Shown here: piece by piece, positions 36,300 through 47,716 of the stretch | Layout: each line of letters begins with the position of its first letter | Position numbering within the stretch: the stretch's first letter is position 1 | Source of the DNA: Lunularia cruciata | Lineage: Eukaryota; Streptophyta; Marchantiopsida; Lunulariales; Lunulariaceae | Reading direction: 5' to 3' | Length of the DNA: 64,000 nucleotides | NCBI GenBank assembly: GCA_948567375.1 | Contig: OX419757.1 | Span: 32,054,001 to 32,118,000 of the forward strand | Notes under the pieces: generated by a model | Database searches by the model: none | What the model was told of the DNA's origin: nothing | What the model saw: only the letters and a program-made list of their open reading frames with translations | Program-made: the position numbers and the translations under genes

Positions 36300-36550
36300 C
36301 CCAAGCAAGCCTCTTGCTAAATGCAAATAGTCTTTGGTTCCAATTCTTTATCCAATGATGGTGCATTCAAATTTGGGTCCAAAATTCCTTTGTATTTGAG
36401 TTCTTCATCTTTGACCACCCCTACAACCAGAATCCTTTGGCATTCTTCCTTTAGAGTACCTTTGGCTCCATACTTGTTTCCTTTGATCCATTATATATAT
36501 AGATACAACTCCAAAAGAAACTCAACTAGGAGGTTTTCCTCTCCTAACAA
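36300..36550 (+). repeat. Inverted dispersed repeat, copy 1 (partner 42,460-42,715)
   Basis: Reverse-complement match to 42,460-42,715: the frame at 36,321-36,557 (+) and the frame at 42,690-42,478 (-) encode recognisably the same peptide (shared DGAFK, WGA/VPLAPY-like and IYR blocks). The copies bracket the 36.5-41.9 kb Ty3 element in opposite orientation. Confidence 0.6.
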
Positions 36551-36554
36551 CCAA

Positions 36555-36952
36555 TGAAAAAGACCAAGGAGAGAATAAGAAAATGGAAGACTAAAGTGGA
36601 AGATTACATTGGAATTCTCAAGAGAGTGAAACTACAAAAGCCTAGCTTGAGCTTGGACTTTGGTATTTATATGCAAGTTGGGTAGAAGGTTTCTAAGAAG
36701 CTTCCAAGGAAGCTCCCTTCTAAAAGATGGTTTACTCGGAGTGCAAGCTAAGCTAGTAGTTTACTTAGCATGCAAGTTAAGATAGTAGATTAAGTAACAT
36801 ACAAGCTACTCAACCCTTCAAAAGGTTTCTAGAAGCTTCTCACCAACAAGCTTCCTAGATGCTTCAAAAACATTCTTAAAATTACTTAACTATATGCTAA
36901 TTATTTGACATATTAGTTATATTTAGCTTTTGTTAACTCTATATTATTACAT
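36555..36952 (-). repeat. LTR, family B (3' LTR of the minus-strand element)
   Basis: About 398 bp, plus-strand ends TGAAAAAGACC and TATTATTACA. Homologous to 41,520-41,939 and 2,427-2,839 (blocks gcaagctaagctag, agaagcttctcacc, ttagctatatttagct-like). Confidence 0.7.
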
Positions 36953-38599
36953 ATTCCTCCACTACTAGGTGGTGATGTCCTCATTACCATGGAATTTTCA
37001 AACTCTTGTATATCAACTTGTGCAATTTGGAGATGGGAAAGAGTTTCCTATGTGGCATTGAGAAGAGGATACACTCTCCAAAGGATCATATATTGAATGT
37101 GTTGTTGGTTCTATGTTGGATGTAACAATGTGCAAGTAAATTATCAATTTTGTATTCTTCATGATTATTAACAAGAATTGGAGGAGGAGGTTGGAGGTGA
37201 TAGTAAAGGAAAATAGGTTAGAAACAAAGAGTTTTAACTTGAAAACATGAATATGAATATCATGGACCTTCATATGACTAAGAAGGTCAAGTTTGTATGC
37301 AACAAGAGAAGTGATCTAAATAATATCAAAAGTTAAGAACAATTGGAAGCAAGTTTATGAACCTGGGTGTCAAGAGTGAGAGGAAGGCTACTAGAGGAAA
37401 ATATAACTCATAACCAATTTGAAAAGTGAGATCATAATTGTGACTATCAATATATTACTTTTGCCAATTTTGAGCAATAAGAAGATGACACTTGGCTTGG
37501 TTTAATATAAGGAAGTCTATAGCTTGGATAAGAATGTAAAAGTATGATGAATATGATATGGTACTTGAGCAAAAAAGGAACATGGAACAAGTGGATCTTG
37601 CTCATAATTAAAGAAGAAGGGAGAGAATACTATACTTGCACACATGGAATTATTATTGGTAAACATTGCAACTACAAGACAATTATCTCAATTTGTGTGA
37701 TAAATGTTGACAAAGGTACATAGCATATACTCTAAAGTTAAATTTGCATGTTCTATTTTCCCATCAGTTTTAGGATGATAGGTTGTACACAAGGCAAGCT
37801 TGGTGCCAAGGATTCTGAAAAGTGTTTGCCAAACTTACTAGTGAATTAGGGATCATAATCAAAGATGAGAAACCTTCACATCTCATGGGATTTGAAGATT
37901 ATAATGAAGTAGATTTGGGCCAACATTGGAACATAGTATTCATGGTAGGTGTTAGGTGAATTTTCTTATTAAGCTTATCTATAGACACAAAAATTGTTGT
38001 ATGGCCTTGATCTATCTTTTGCAAGGATGTGTTGAAGTCTAGACTTACATGTTCTCATTGGGTAGATGAAATGAGGAGTGGTTGGAGTAATCTATCAATT
38101 TTTGGTAGTTGTCTTTGTTGTGTCAAAATATCAAACAAACTCATGAACATCTCATGCCATGTTTGGCCACCACCATTGACATTGTAGGTATGCAAGGTCT
38201 TGTCCTTACCCATGTGACTAGAAATTGGTAAGTCTTGCATCTCTTGAAGTTGCAATAGTAGTAGATCTACTATACCTAGAACATAGATTTAGTTTGTGCA
38301 AAATAAAAGTCTATCTTTGATTAAAATGGTGTTTTACTTCTTGTCAAGTGCTACTAGATTACTTTGCACAAGAAGAGGTCTTGTTGTAAATCAATCTTGA
38401 ACTTTGTGTTTACTTTCAAGTTTATTTACACCATTGTGATTATTGTTATTATGGGAGATTCAAGAAGAAAATTCAAATCAGGTCATTGTGATAGGGTGTC
38501 AAGAATGATATTGAACTTTCTATGTTAGTACTCAAGCTTGACATCAAAAAGCTATATTTGTTCCTCCTATCAATGATATTGACTCTTCATGTACTCCAT
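36953..38599 (-). pseudogene. Ty3/gypsy integrase (degenerate)
   Basis: Minus-strand translation from about 38,260 to 37,690 gives ISSHMGKDKTLH (zinc-binding region), then LLQPLLI, EHVSLDFNTSL with the first catalytic Asp, HTTIFVSIDKL and, after frameshifts, SLIMIP (second Asp region, altered) and ANTFQNPWHQACLVY. The order matches Ty3/gypsy integrases of the lineage with the LDF/LPK core. Many stops. The region from 37,690 to 36,953 (toward the LTR) is too decayed to assign. Confidence 0.6.
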
Positions 38600-39680
38600 A
38601 TGTAAGATTTGTAACAAGGATTTGTGATTTGTTTGCATTAGCACTTGTTTTCCCAAGAGGTAATGTCTCCATACCTTTGTTGGTTATTTGCATTCTGAAG
38701 CAAATTCCTTTATGTTATTTTTAGTTGGCAAGACACAAAGGCCATGGGATGTAATCTATTTGGGAATTCTTGTTGCAACATAGGTTCAATGGCAAAGTTA
38801 GAAGTACCAAAATCAACCATATAAGGTAGTTGAGGATCATATGGTTAGAAGATGGGTTGTGAAGACATCATATGCTTAAGTTTCTTAAATATTTCTTCTT
38901 GATTGGTGGTCCACTCAAAGCTTGTGTCTTATCCAAAAGATTAGTCAATGGTGTGATCACATAAACATAATAATAGATGCATCATCTAAAAGCTCACCAA
39001 TCTATTGAATCCATAAACTTCCATATCATAATTATGAGTAGACCAATTGATAATGGCTTTGATTTCTCCTCTTCCATCTTGATCTCCTCTATTGAAACCT
39101 TATAGCCCAAGAAGATAACTTCCTTTTACCAAAAGGTATACTTTGAATTCTCACAATAAAACTTCTATTTTCATAGTCATCTCAAGACTTCTTGGACATT
39201 ATCTTTGTGTTTGACTTCTATCTTATTGTAAATCAAAAGATCATCCAAGAACACTATCATGTATCAATCCAATAACACATCTAACAATTGATGTATTTGA
39301 TCCATGACGATTGTTGGATTATTAGTGAAGCCAAAAGGTAAAACTCTCTATTTAAAATACCTATACCTGGTATGAAAGGTAGTATTTTTTATATCTACTT
39401 CATCAATTAGAATTTTCCAATAGCCACTTCAAAGATCCAACTTTGAGAATTATGCAGGTCTACTTAATTGATCCAACAAGCTATTTGAAACAAGAGATAT
39501 TCATTTCTTCATTATTTTTTTTATTGAGACCATGGTAGTCAATATAGAATTAAAGTCTTCCATCCTCCTTTTGAACAAATTCTTCAATAATTTTATCAAT
39601 ATTCTTCTTACTCTTTTGGTGAGAACCAATAGATTGGTCTACTCAATGGAGTACTACTTGGCAATAGCTTGATCTTGAAG
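38600..39680 (-). pseudogene. Ty3/gypsy reverse transcriptase and RNase H (degenerate)
   Basis: Minus strand: RT blocks FYIDYHGLNK (about 39,550), VFLDDLLIYNKIEVKHKDN with the catalytic LDD box (about 39,250) and FLGYKVS-like (about 39,110). Then PLTNLL (about 38,940) and an RNase H region with YMVDFGTSNFAIE-like sequence (about 38,800). Several frameshifts and stops. The LDD box is intact, so decay there is elsewhere in the frame. Confidence 0.65.
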
Positions 39681-40439
39681 TGCATATATTGATTAGAGAG
39701 TAATTCTTTTAGAGATCATCTAAAAACACATCTTTATTTTGAACTATATGATCAACCATTACTTTTTGAGGTTTCTTATCCTCATCAGTTCTCCTTGTGC
39801 AATAGATTTGATCCACATAGCAAAAATAGAAATATCTTCTTTCAAAGCTTGTTTTACTATTTTTATAGTAACAAACTTCTCATTTTGGGACTAGCTAGTC
39901 TTAGATATCTTCCTCAAAGGTGCTAGACAACTTAAATCATAATTCTTACCTTAGTTTTATACTTGAATTTGTTTTTAGGCCCAATCAAATTGAATGTTAT
40001 TACATTCAAGCCAAAGACCTAGAATTTAGACCTAGAATGATATCATAATGTAAGGGAGCTACAACAAGCCTCATGCACTTGAAGTACACTTTCCTACTCT
40101 TGAATGCAAGAGGATGTGATATTAAGTATGAAAAACCCTTTCTACTATCTACCATCATCAATTGCTATCAAATATTGACTTGATAGGAATACATAATTCA
40201 TTTTCTAAGTGCACAAACATGAAATTCACAAAACTCACACAAGCAACCAAAATGCAACAACCATGATTGGATATTCATACCTTGCAAGTGTATCAAACTT
40301 GCATAGGTTGAGCCTTCAATCTTGTTGGAACAAATCAGGTTCCCAATAAGTAGCTCAATATCTCATACTTGGACTCTTTGTTTTTTTCATCATCACACTC
40401 CAAGAACTCCAATTTGGGTTATGGATTGAGGTCATCAAT

Positions 40440-40850
40440 TCTTAGATGGACATTTGGCAATGCAATGTCCAATTTGGTGACAATAAAAGCAACCAACATC
40501 TTGTCGTAATCTTTCTTATCTATAGTGCCAAGTGGTCTCTATTAGATGGCACCAACCTCTATTATTGTCGGATCCTCCACCCATGTCTAATGTGTTTGTA
40601 AGTTTTTTGAAGGTCTAGGTCAAGACCAAGTTGGGACAACCAAGGAATCAATGTGCGTAGCCAACTACATAGCTTCTTCTAAATGTTTGGGCTTATGCAT
40701 AGTTATTTCCAATTTGGTGCATGATTTCAAGACTCTCACAAGTTGATCAAAGTTTTGACTTTTAGTATTTCTATAATTTACCTTATTATGTTTTGGAATT
40801 GAATGATGTTGCTCCTTACAAAAACCAATATGTTTCAATTCTACCAATTT
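40440..40850 (-). pseudogene. Ty3/gypsy gag remnant with intact CCHC knuckle
   Basis: Minus strand around 40,505-40,445 encodes GCFYCHQIGHCIAKCP, a complete C-x2-C-x4-H-x4-C zinc knuckle typical of the end of gag. A 60-codon frame upstream (40,847-40,665) has gag-like composition. The rest of gag toward 41,500 is not recognisable. Confidence 0.6.
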
Positions 40851-41519
40851 ATCTTGTGTGGCTCATATAATCTTGGAATCTCTAAATTATTGCACTCTTG
40901 AATTCTTGCCATTTCAAAATTGGAGTAACAAATTACCATTCATCTTTCTCAAAATGAAATTTCCATTATATGAAATTGCCATTTTTTCATTCCATCTAAA
41001 TTGGCTCAAAATGAAGAAAATTTATATTTATTCATCAAAAAGAATCATAGTTTCAAAATAATATTTTCAATTAAACACAAAAATCTCTACTATATCCAAT
41101 AGACACTTGCCTTCAAATATCTTTAGCTTTAGAAATGAAACTTAATCTTTTCCTTCTCAAAATTTTGTTCTCTCTACTTACTCTTGTCATTATCTATCTA
41201 TCATGATATCTCTCTTCAAATAATAGAGTAAGATGCTAAATCTACTGGTGCATAATAATGATAAATTTGGGTATATACACCATGACTACTACTCTACTAA
41301 TCTATTTACTTGCAATTCTCTAAGTTAAGATAGAGATACAAGACATCCACTGCTCTTTGTAAATTACAATGGGAAGGATCAATGGTTCATTTGACAAAGT
41401 GATCACATTCATAAAATTTTACTCAAAGTGTGAAATGATACTTTCATAGTACATGGACATGGAAATCCCAATACATTTGGTGGTCAGTAGATTCCATCAC
41501 ATTTTTACTCTAATAAAAA

Positions 41520-41939
41520 TGTAAAAGCTTGAGAAAAGAAATAAAAGAACGGAAGACCAAAATGGAAAGTTAAATTAGAACTCTCAGTGAGTGAAACTTT
41601 GAATGTCTAGCCTAAGCTTGGGCTTTGATGTTTATAGACAAGTGGGTACAAGGCTCCCAAGAAGCTTCCAAGGAAAGTTCATTCTAAAAGATGGCTTACT
41701 TGAAATGCAAGCTAAGATAGTTTTTTATTAGCATATAAGCTAAGCTAACCATTTACATACTTGGCATACAAGCTAAGCTAACCATCAACTCGGCATACAA
41801 GTCACTTGGAAAGTTCCTAGAAGCTTCTCACCTAGAAAATTCTTGGATACTTTTAAGACATTCTTAAAGTTGCATGACTATATGCTAATTCTATGATATG
41901 TTAGCTATATTTAGCTTTTGCTAACTACATATTATTACA
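41520..41939 (-). repeat. LTR, family B (5' LTR of the minus-strand element)
   Basis: About 420 bp, plus-strand ends TGTAAAAGC and ATATTATTACA. Immediately beyond it the 13-mer attacaagcaatt is repeated three times in tandem (41,934-41,975), which includes the LTR end and the possible target duplication. Confidence 0.7.
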
Positions 41940-41975
41940 AGCAATTATTACAAGCAATTATTACAAGCAATTATC

Positions 41976-42459
41976 CTACCATGTCTATATGAAGAAGAGA
42001 GAAAAAAATAAAAAATAAAATTTTGGAAAAATGTATGCACCATAATGTGTACCACATCTTTATGATAATTCAATAATTAAGAATACTTCAAGATATAAAA
42101 ATAAGAAATTTATTTTTGGACTCTGTATTTTCATAATATTTTATATAATATGTGATTAAAGCTATCTATTTACTTAAGAACTATTTATTTTTATGTATAT
42201 TTGGACATACTACTGTTAGCCAAAATTAGTCATTGACCATACTAATTATATATCTATTTCTCTTTGACTTTGGTTTAGCAAAGCACTAACTTTAAAATGA
42301 TTGCCTAGGAGACATTTTGACTTTTAACTAGCTTTAGCTAAATTTTATAAAGCTTTAATATCCTGAGGTTGTTAGTTGTGGTGCACATATTTTTGCAATA
42401 TTTTTTTTATGGTTCTCTTCCTTTTACACAAGGATATGGCAAAAGAATTGCTTATTCAA
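41976..42459. other. No gene seen
   Basis: AT-rich, with short frames only. Confidence 0.3.
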
Positions 42460-42715
42460 TAAAGAAAACCTCTTAGTTTAGCTTTCTTTGGGGTTAGGTC
42501 TATATATGCAAGGGTACAAAGGGAAGTACAAAGACAATGCACCCCAAAGGAAGAATCCCAAAATTTTCAAGTCTAAAGAGTGGTTGGAGGTAAAGAACAC
42601 AAGTACAAAGGTACTTGGACCCAAAGATCTTTGGATGTGAAGACTATACCCCAATTTGAATGCACCATCATCCAGATAAAGAGTTGCCACTAAAGACCAT
42701 TAGTGTCTACCAAAG
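42460..42715 (-). repeat. Inverted dispersed repeat, copy 2 (partner 36,300-36,550)
   Basis: Shared blocks in reverse complement include ggaagaat, acaaagg, ggacccaa and tttgaatgcaccatcat. See the partner entry. Confidence 0.6.
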
Positions 42716-42894
42716 AGCTCACATTTATAGAGAGTATTTATTATTTATTAGTTATTATTTATTGACTGAAAAACCCTAGTTATAAAATCAAGTGCACATG
42801 CAACAATTTCAGTTTTTGCCACGATTTTTCAATCTCAAACCCAAAGAAACAATAGTAATCCTAGACCTTTGTATTCATTCACAATCCTTCATAG

Positions 42895-43710
42895 TTGTTT
42901 GAATTTAGTCCTTTGCACTTGGTAGGAAACATAGTGTTTGTTCAAAAGCATATGAAGAAGACCTCGGAGGTATTTCTCCATGCTTCAACAATCAACAATG
43001 GAAAATCAACTATACAAATGAATTGGTCCAAAATAAACATCTTTCCTTCTTGCTTTAGAATTGGGAGCTTAGTGATTTTAGGATCATACATGAGATGAAG
43101 CAAAGGAAGGAGAGAGCAACAAGGGGTCTTCAAGGAAACCCTTTGCATGGAAAAAGGAGAAATGGATGTAATTCAACTTGGAAAGATGAATCTTGATACC
43201 AAATGTGTGCATGCATACAAGGAAATGAGCACCTAAATTATGGAGCTCTTTTGAGAGAAAAATCCACAAACAATGATGGGAGGGTATGCAATTACAAGGA
43301 CACAACTAGAACGGTGTGTGTGGAAGGAATGATGAAACTATTTGACCATAAAGGACTACCTCCATCAACAACAACCAAGCTATCTTCTTCAAGTATGTGT
43401 GTCAAGGAGAGTTGGTCAATTGGGCACATATGTTCTACTTGTAATAAAAAGAATGCTCAAAGATTTTGAGGAAGAAGGCAAAGCAACATACCTAGCTCCC
43501 TTTGCTATACACTTCCACATGAGATTGAACCTACTTATGAAGAGGGAGAGAAAGAAATTCCCTAGGCATTATTATCCATTTGGGTACTTCACCTTGAAAC
43601 CCAAAGTGAGAGCCATCATTTGGAAGAATCAAAATGTAGATGCAAAGTTCAATACTTCCTCTTGCAACCCAAAGTGAGAGCAATCATTTGGAAGTATCAA
43701 GTTGTAGATG
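42895..43710 (+). pseudogene. Second copy of the unknown transposon-associated protein
   Basis: Plus-strand frames 42,895-43,098, 43,203-43,469 and 43,342-43,677 together contain TYLAPFAIHFHMRLNLL, clearly related to HYFAPFASHFYFGLNLL of the minus-strand protein at 144-659. Upstream is a Cys-rich piece (HICSTCNKKNAQRF). A 40-bp block (ccaaagtgagag...) is duplicated with a 68-bp period at 43,601 and 43,669. Frameshifts break the gene. Function unknown. Confidence 0.45.
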
Positions 43711-46700
43711 TGTAGAATGCAACAATTGGTAAGTTTATATTGGTGGATAAAGAAGGAAGCACCATGATGAATAAGAAGATGTCAGCATCATCAAGATCTC
43801 AAAACCTAGTCAAGAGACCAAGGAAGAACCGATAGGTAATTGATATGTCTTTGGAGAAGGAAGTAGAAGATATAAAGGAAGAAGAAAAAGAAGAAAACAA
43901 CTTCTTCACCTTGTAGGGGTAAGCATCCAAATTGGAGGGCCAAGAGTTATACAAAGATGCACAATTTACCCCAAATCTATAAGATTTGGGTATAGACTAA
44001 GAACACCAAGAAGACTAAGCCAAAGAACAACAAGAAGAAACTCAACTTTAGTATGAAGAACGCCTTAGCCCCACCCAAGAAGCAAAAATCCCTAAAGAAG
44101 AACAAGAGGAGGCCAAGGGGACCAAAAGAAGAACCTTAAGGGAAAGTGGATATTGAATCCAAAAGGGGAAGACCATCTAGGTGGAGTGCACATGACAGTG
44201 AGAGAAGAAGCTACCCAAGAACAAAGAATGCAAGTCACTAAGTGGTCCAATTTCATTATCCATTTGGTTTTTCCTTGCAGCTTATGGAGACAATTTTACC
44301 CCAATATTAGGAAATCTACCCAAATGTGGTAGATTACACCTCTCTTGTCCAAAGGCTACAAAAGAAGAGAAGAGAAGGCAAAGATCCTTAAGTATTTGGA
44401 AAAAGTTTAGGATAGTTGGTGGAAATTATGGAGGAGGTAGCTCAAGGTAAGATGTAAAAGAAAAAGTTACATGAGCTGAAATTATAGGTTTAAAAGCTAG
44501 AGGGGAAGAATTAAAAGGATGAGAAGGTGGACCAATTAGTGGTTAGGCTTTGAGAATATACATAAAACATAAAATTCATCAAGACCTATGACACCTTCCG
44601 CTTAGAAATAGGAAATTATGAGGAGAGTACCAAGCTCCTTATTAGGATTTGTAGGGGAAAAGGTAGTTCTTTGCAATAGTATTTTAGGCATAAGATCTTT
44701 GTAGAAGAAGAACTTTGTATTTGTAAACATTCTTCTTAATTATAGGACCTTTACAGATGTAACCTTTGGTATAGTAAGTCCAAAGAAGACAAAATTTTAA
44801 GCTATCTTTGTGGAAGAAATTTGATACCTACTTTGGAATCCTATATGGTGCCTAATTAACCTACATGTGAGTAGATTAGGATAAGTTATGAAGATAGGAT
44901 TAGCAATGTACATTGACAATGAGCCAAGAAGATCTTTAGAATTCCTCAAGCATTAGATTTCTTTGGCTTAGAGTAAGAGATACTATTTGAGGCTTTGGCT
45001 TAGTGTAAATAATTCATTCAGTCCTTTGAACATGAATAAAGTGAAAGTGCTAAGATCAATTTGTTGATTTTTGAGTTTGACTAAAAATTTTAAAATTTTG
45101 AGTATTGGTTGTATGTCTTTGATGAGGAGTAGTGAGGAATCTTTGTAGTAGGAACACAAATAGCTGAGTGTGTGTACTCACTAGTTCTTCACGCTAGGGC
45201 TTGGGATCCCTTGTAGTTTTGAAAGAGCAAAGCAATGCTTTGATTGGTCTTAAGTCAACTGTAGTGTTGAAAGCACCACAAAATTAAAAACCAAAGTCCT
45301 ATTGCCAATGTGAAGTGCTTTTGGAATTGTGCTTTTTATGAATTGTAGAACATATTCTTTGGAGTTGAATATCTTCATAATGAAATAGTCTTTTTGGAGT
45401 TGATTGAATCATTACCTTCAAGAAATAGTTTGAAAGTATTTATATTGAAAGTGACCTTTTTATTTTATTTTTTGTTGTAGTGCACCATGGGGTGACACTA
45501 CACTCTTTTAACAATAGTTCTTGCCCAAGAGGTTAAATAGGTAACAATAAAGAACCACAAGTTGTGACATTTCTCTTCAAACCTAGCCATTTATGACATG
45601 TGTCCTCAAAGGAACAGCCTATTTCTTGCCTTTATACTACTTTTCAATCAACATTGGTTACCTCAATAGTTAGCTAAATTTGGATCATTTTGGTGCTCAA
45701 ACCTTTCAGTTTCTAGAGTGAATTTGTGCAAGCTTTTGTCCTTTATAGTCTTCAATAAGTATCTTAGTATCAAACATCTTAGTTGGATTAGATGTTTGTA
45801 TTATAAAAGTTTTGCATCTTTGAATGATTCTTTCATGATTGCTTTTAAAGAGATGGTACTCTTTATCACTTTTGTCTCAATCACAAGACTGATCAATAAA
45901 AAAAATAGAGTCTAAAATTTAAGAGTTTGATCTTTTTGTAATTATTTTCTTTCTAAAGTACTAGATTACCTTCTATTTTTTCAAGTACTTTAGAAGTTAA
46001 GCTTTGATCATTCTAGAAGAGTAGGTATTTAATCTTAGGAATTTAACCTTGAGGAAGAACTCTAAAAAGATTTGCCTGTTAAGTAAAATCTTTGTATTAT
46101 CTTGTATCTAGTATCTTGAAGTATTTGAACTTGAGGAATTTGACATAGGAAATTTTGACCTCAAAGAAGACATTGACCTTGAAAATTTCAACTCAAAATT
46201 GAATTAAAATTTCATTGTAGAGCCTACATGTGTTGTCATATATAAGGAGAATAGTTTTACAATGTGAAACTTTGAATTTTATTGAGTCTCTTAGAGCAAG
46301 AGTAGGTTAGATGATTTTCCTTGATCTTCCGCCTTACAAGATAGAAGATAGGCATTTAGGTCACATGCAACCTAAGGTAAGTTTAAAACTCATATAAAAG
46401 GATCATTATCTATTTCTAAGGCTTTTCATTCATTCAAAATCTTATTATGGTACTAGCCTAAATTTATATCTCCTCACGTTGGAATACTTCTCATAAGGAC
46501 CATGTATGTAAGATATCCTAAGGTATGTTGAGTATAAGATACTCAATTATGAAATTGTCTACTACTAACATGGAGGATAAAGAGGACAAATTTGAGTTCT
46601 AGAGAAGGCACGTAAGGCTTGTCAAGATCTCAAAGCCATAATGCTTAATTAAGTTGGAGTGCAAAGAAAGTGACAGATCTTTATCTAAGTGAGTGAGGCC

Positions 46701-47100
46701 TCAATAAGGAAGAGAATAGAGTTAGAATAAGAATAATATATAACTTTTGAGGTTTTAATACTTTACAAAATATACCCAACTAGAGAAGAGTCACTCTAGG
46801 AGAGTGGATACCTTGATGGACTACACCAACTAATAAAAAACATACTTCTGTTCCACAAGTCAAGATAGAAGTCAAAATGTAGAAATTCTTAAATTAATCA
46901 ACCCTTCATCAACTTGATAATTTCACTTTTGAGATATAAATAGCTTATTGAAATTATAATATGCTCTATTTTCTCTCACTATAATTATCAATAAATTTCT
47001 ATATACGAAAAATAATCTAATTACTAAACTCAGCATGTTGTATCAGTTTAATGTCCCACCAGCACCGGGAAATAAAAAGACACTCAACTAAACTACGTAA
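43711..47100. other. No recognisable gene
   Basis: Stretches at 43,800-44,200 encode lysine-rich low-complexity peptide (plus strand), possibly the tail of the preceding element. From 44,300 to 47,050 only short frames are present, and composition becomes more balanced toward the CPSF73-I gene. Confidence 0.35.
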
Positions 47101-47137
47101 CACAAAGTTATATTCTGATCCCCTTACCCTTCCCGCT

Positions 47138-47147
47138 TATTATAAAT
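47138..47147 (+). promoter_or_regulatory. Possible TATA box of CPSF73-I
   Basis: Tattataaat lies about 575 bp upstream of the CPSF73-I start codon, at the step from AT-rich transposon sequence to G+C-richer sequence. If used, the 5' leader would be long and may contain an intron. Position is the only support. Confidence 0.2.
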
Positions 47148-47716
47148 GTTATCAAGGTTGATAACAAATTAAAGCACTAAAAATAGTCTCAAGGCATTTG
47201 ACAATCAGGGGTACCGGAAGTGCCGGTAACCGTCGTTTCGAAAGATTTGGGTGCGACATCGAGAAGGTTGCCGTCGAACAACAAAAGGGTGAAATACCGT
47301 GATACACTCCGCCATTCTATAGCAAGCATCCCGGGCCAGTCCCAGAACGTTGGTGGACTCCGGTACCGTCCGTACCGGTACTCCCAGAAGTCCCCGGGAA
47401 CTGGACAGGTTCTCGATATTCATTTACCGAGCACGGATAGGTCTCACCGACCAGTGGGGGAGGCCCTGAGGCTGCTCATCGCTGTAAACACGTTTCACGA
47501 AATTAGATCCAACAGGTTCGTCTTGACGAAATTGTGAATTGCACGAGCTGTTTCTGATCAGGAATAGTCGAAACGGATTGCTGGAGTGCTGGCCTGGCGA
47601 GGATGTGTCCCCTTCTTAGGTTTTAATCTCCGCAGATCGTCTTGTCACCGTCTCATTGCAAGGCTTCTGTTCAGCAGGAGTCGTCTTCGTAACCACAGTA
47701 CTAGGTTGTTTCAAAG
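47148..47716 (+). other. Upstream region / probable 5' leader of CPSF73-I
   Basis: G+C-richer non-coding sequence. It contains a small hairpin, ccggtac and gtaccgg (47,360-47,378). Frames here (for example 47,220-47,537) lack recognisable motifs. There is no TE similarity. Confidence 0.4.

Larger units (their letters stand above)
36555..41939 (-). mobile_element. Ty3/gypsy element with both LTRs, minus strand
   Basis: LTRs at 36,555-36,952 and 41,520-41,939 are in the same orientation with TG...CA ends. Between them, read on the minus strand, gag knuckle, RT, RNase H and integrase occur in the Ty3/gypsy order. The flanking 5-mers, accaa (36,550-36,554) and agcaa (41,940-41,944), differ at one base and may be the target duplication. 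Next to the upstream LTR (minus strand), ttttattagagt resembles a decayed tRNA-iMet primer site, and purine-rich agtggaggaata abuts the other LTR as expected of a polypurine tract. Confidence 0.75.

Noticed and set aside
47220-47537. 105-codon frame upstream of CPSF73-I
   Set aside because: Arg/Pro/Ser-rich and overlapped by a minus-strand frame; more likely 5' leader.
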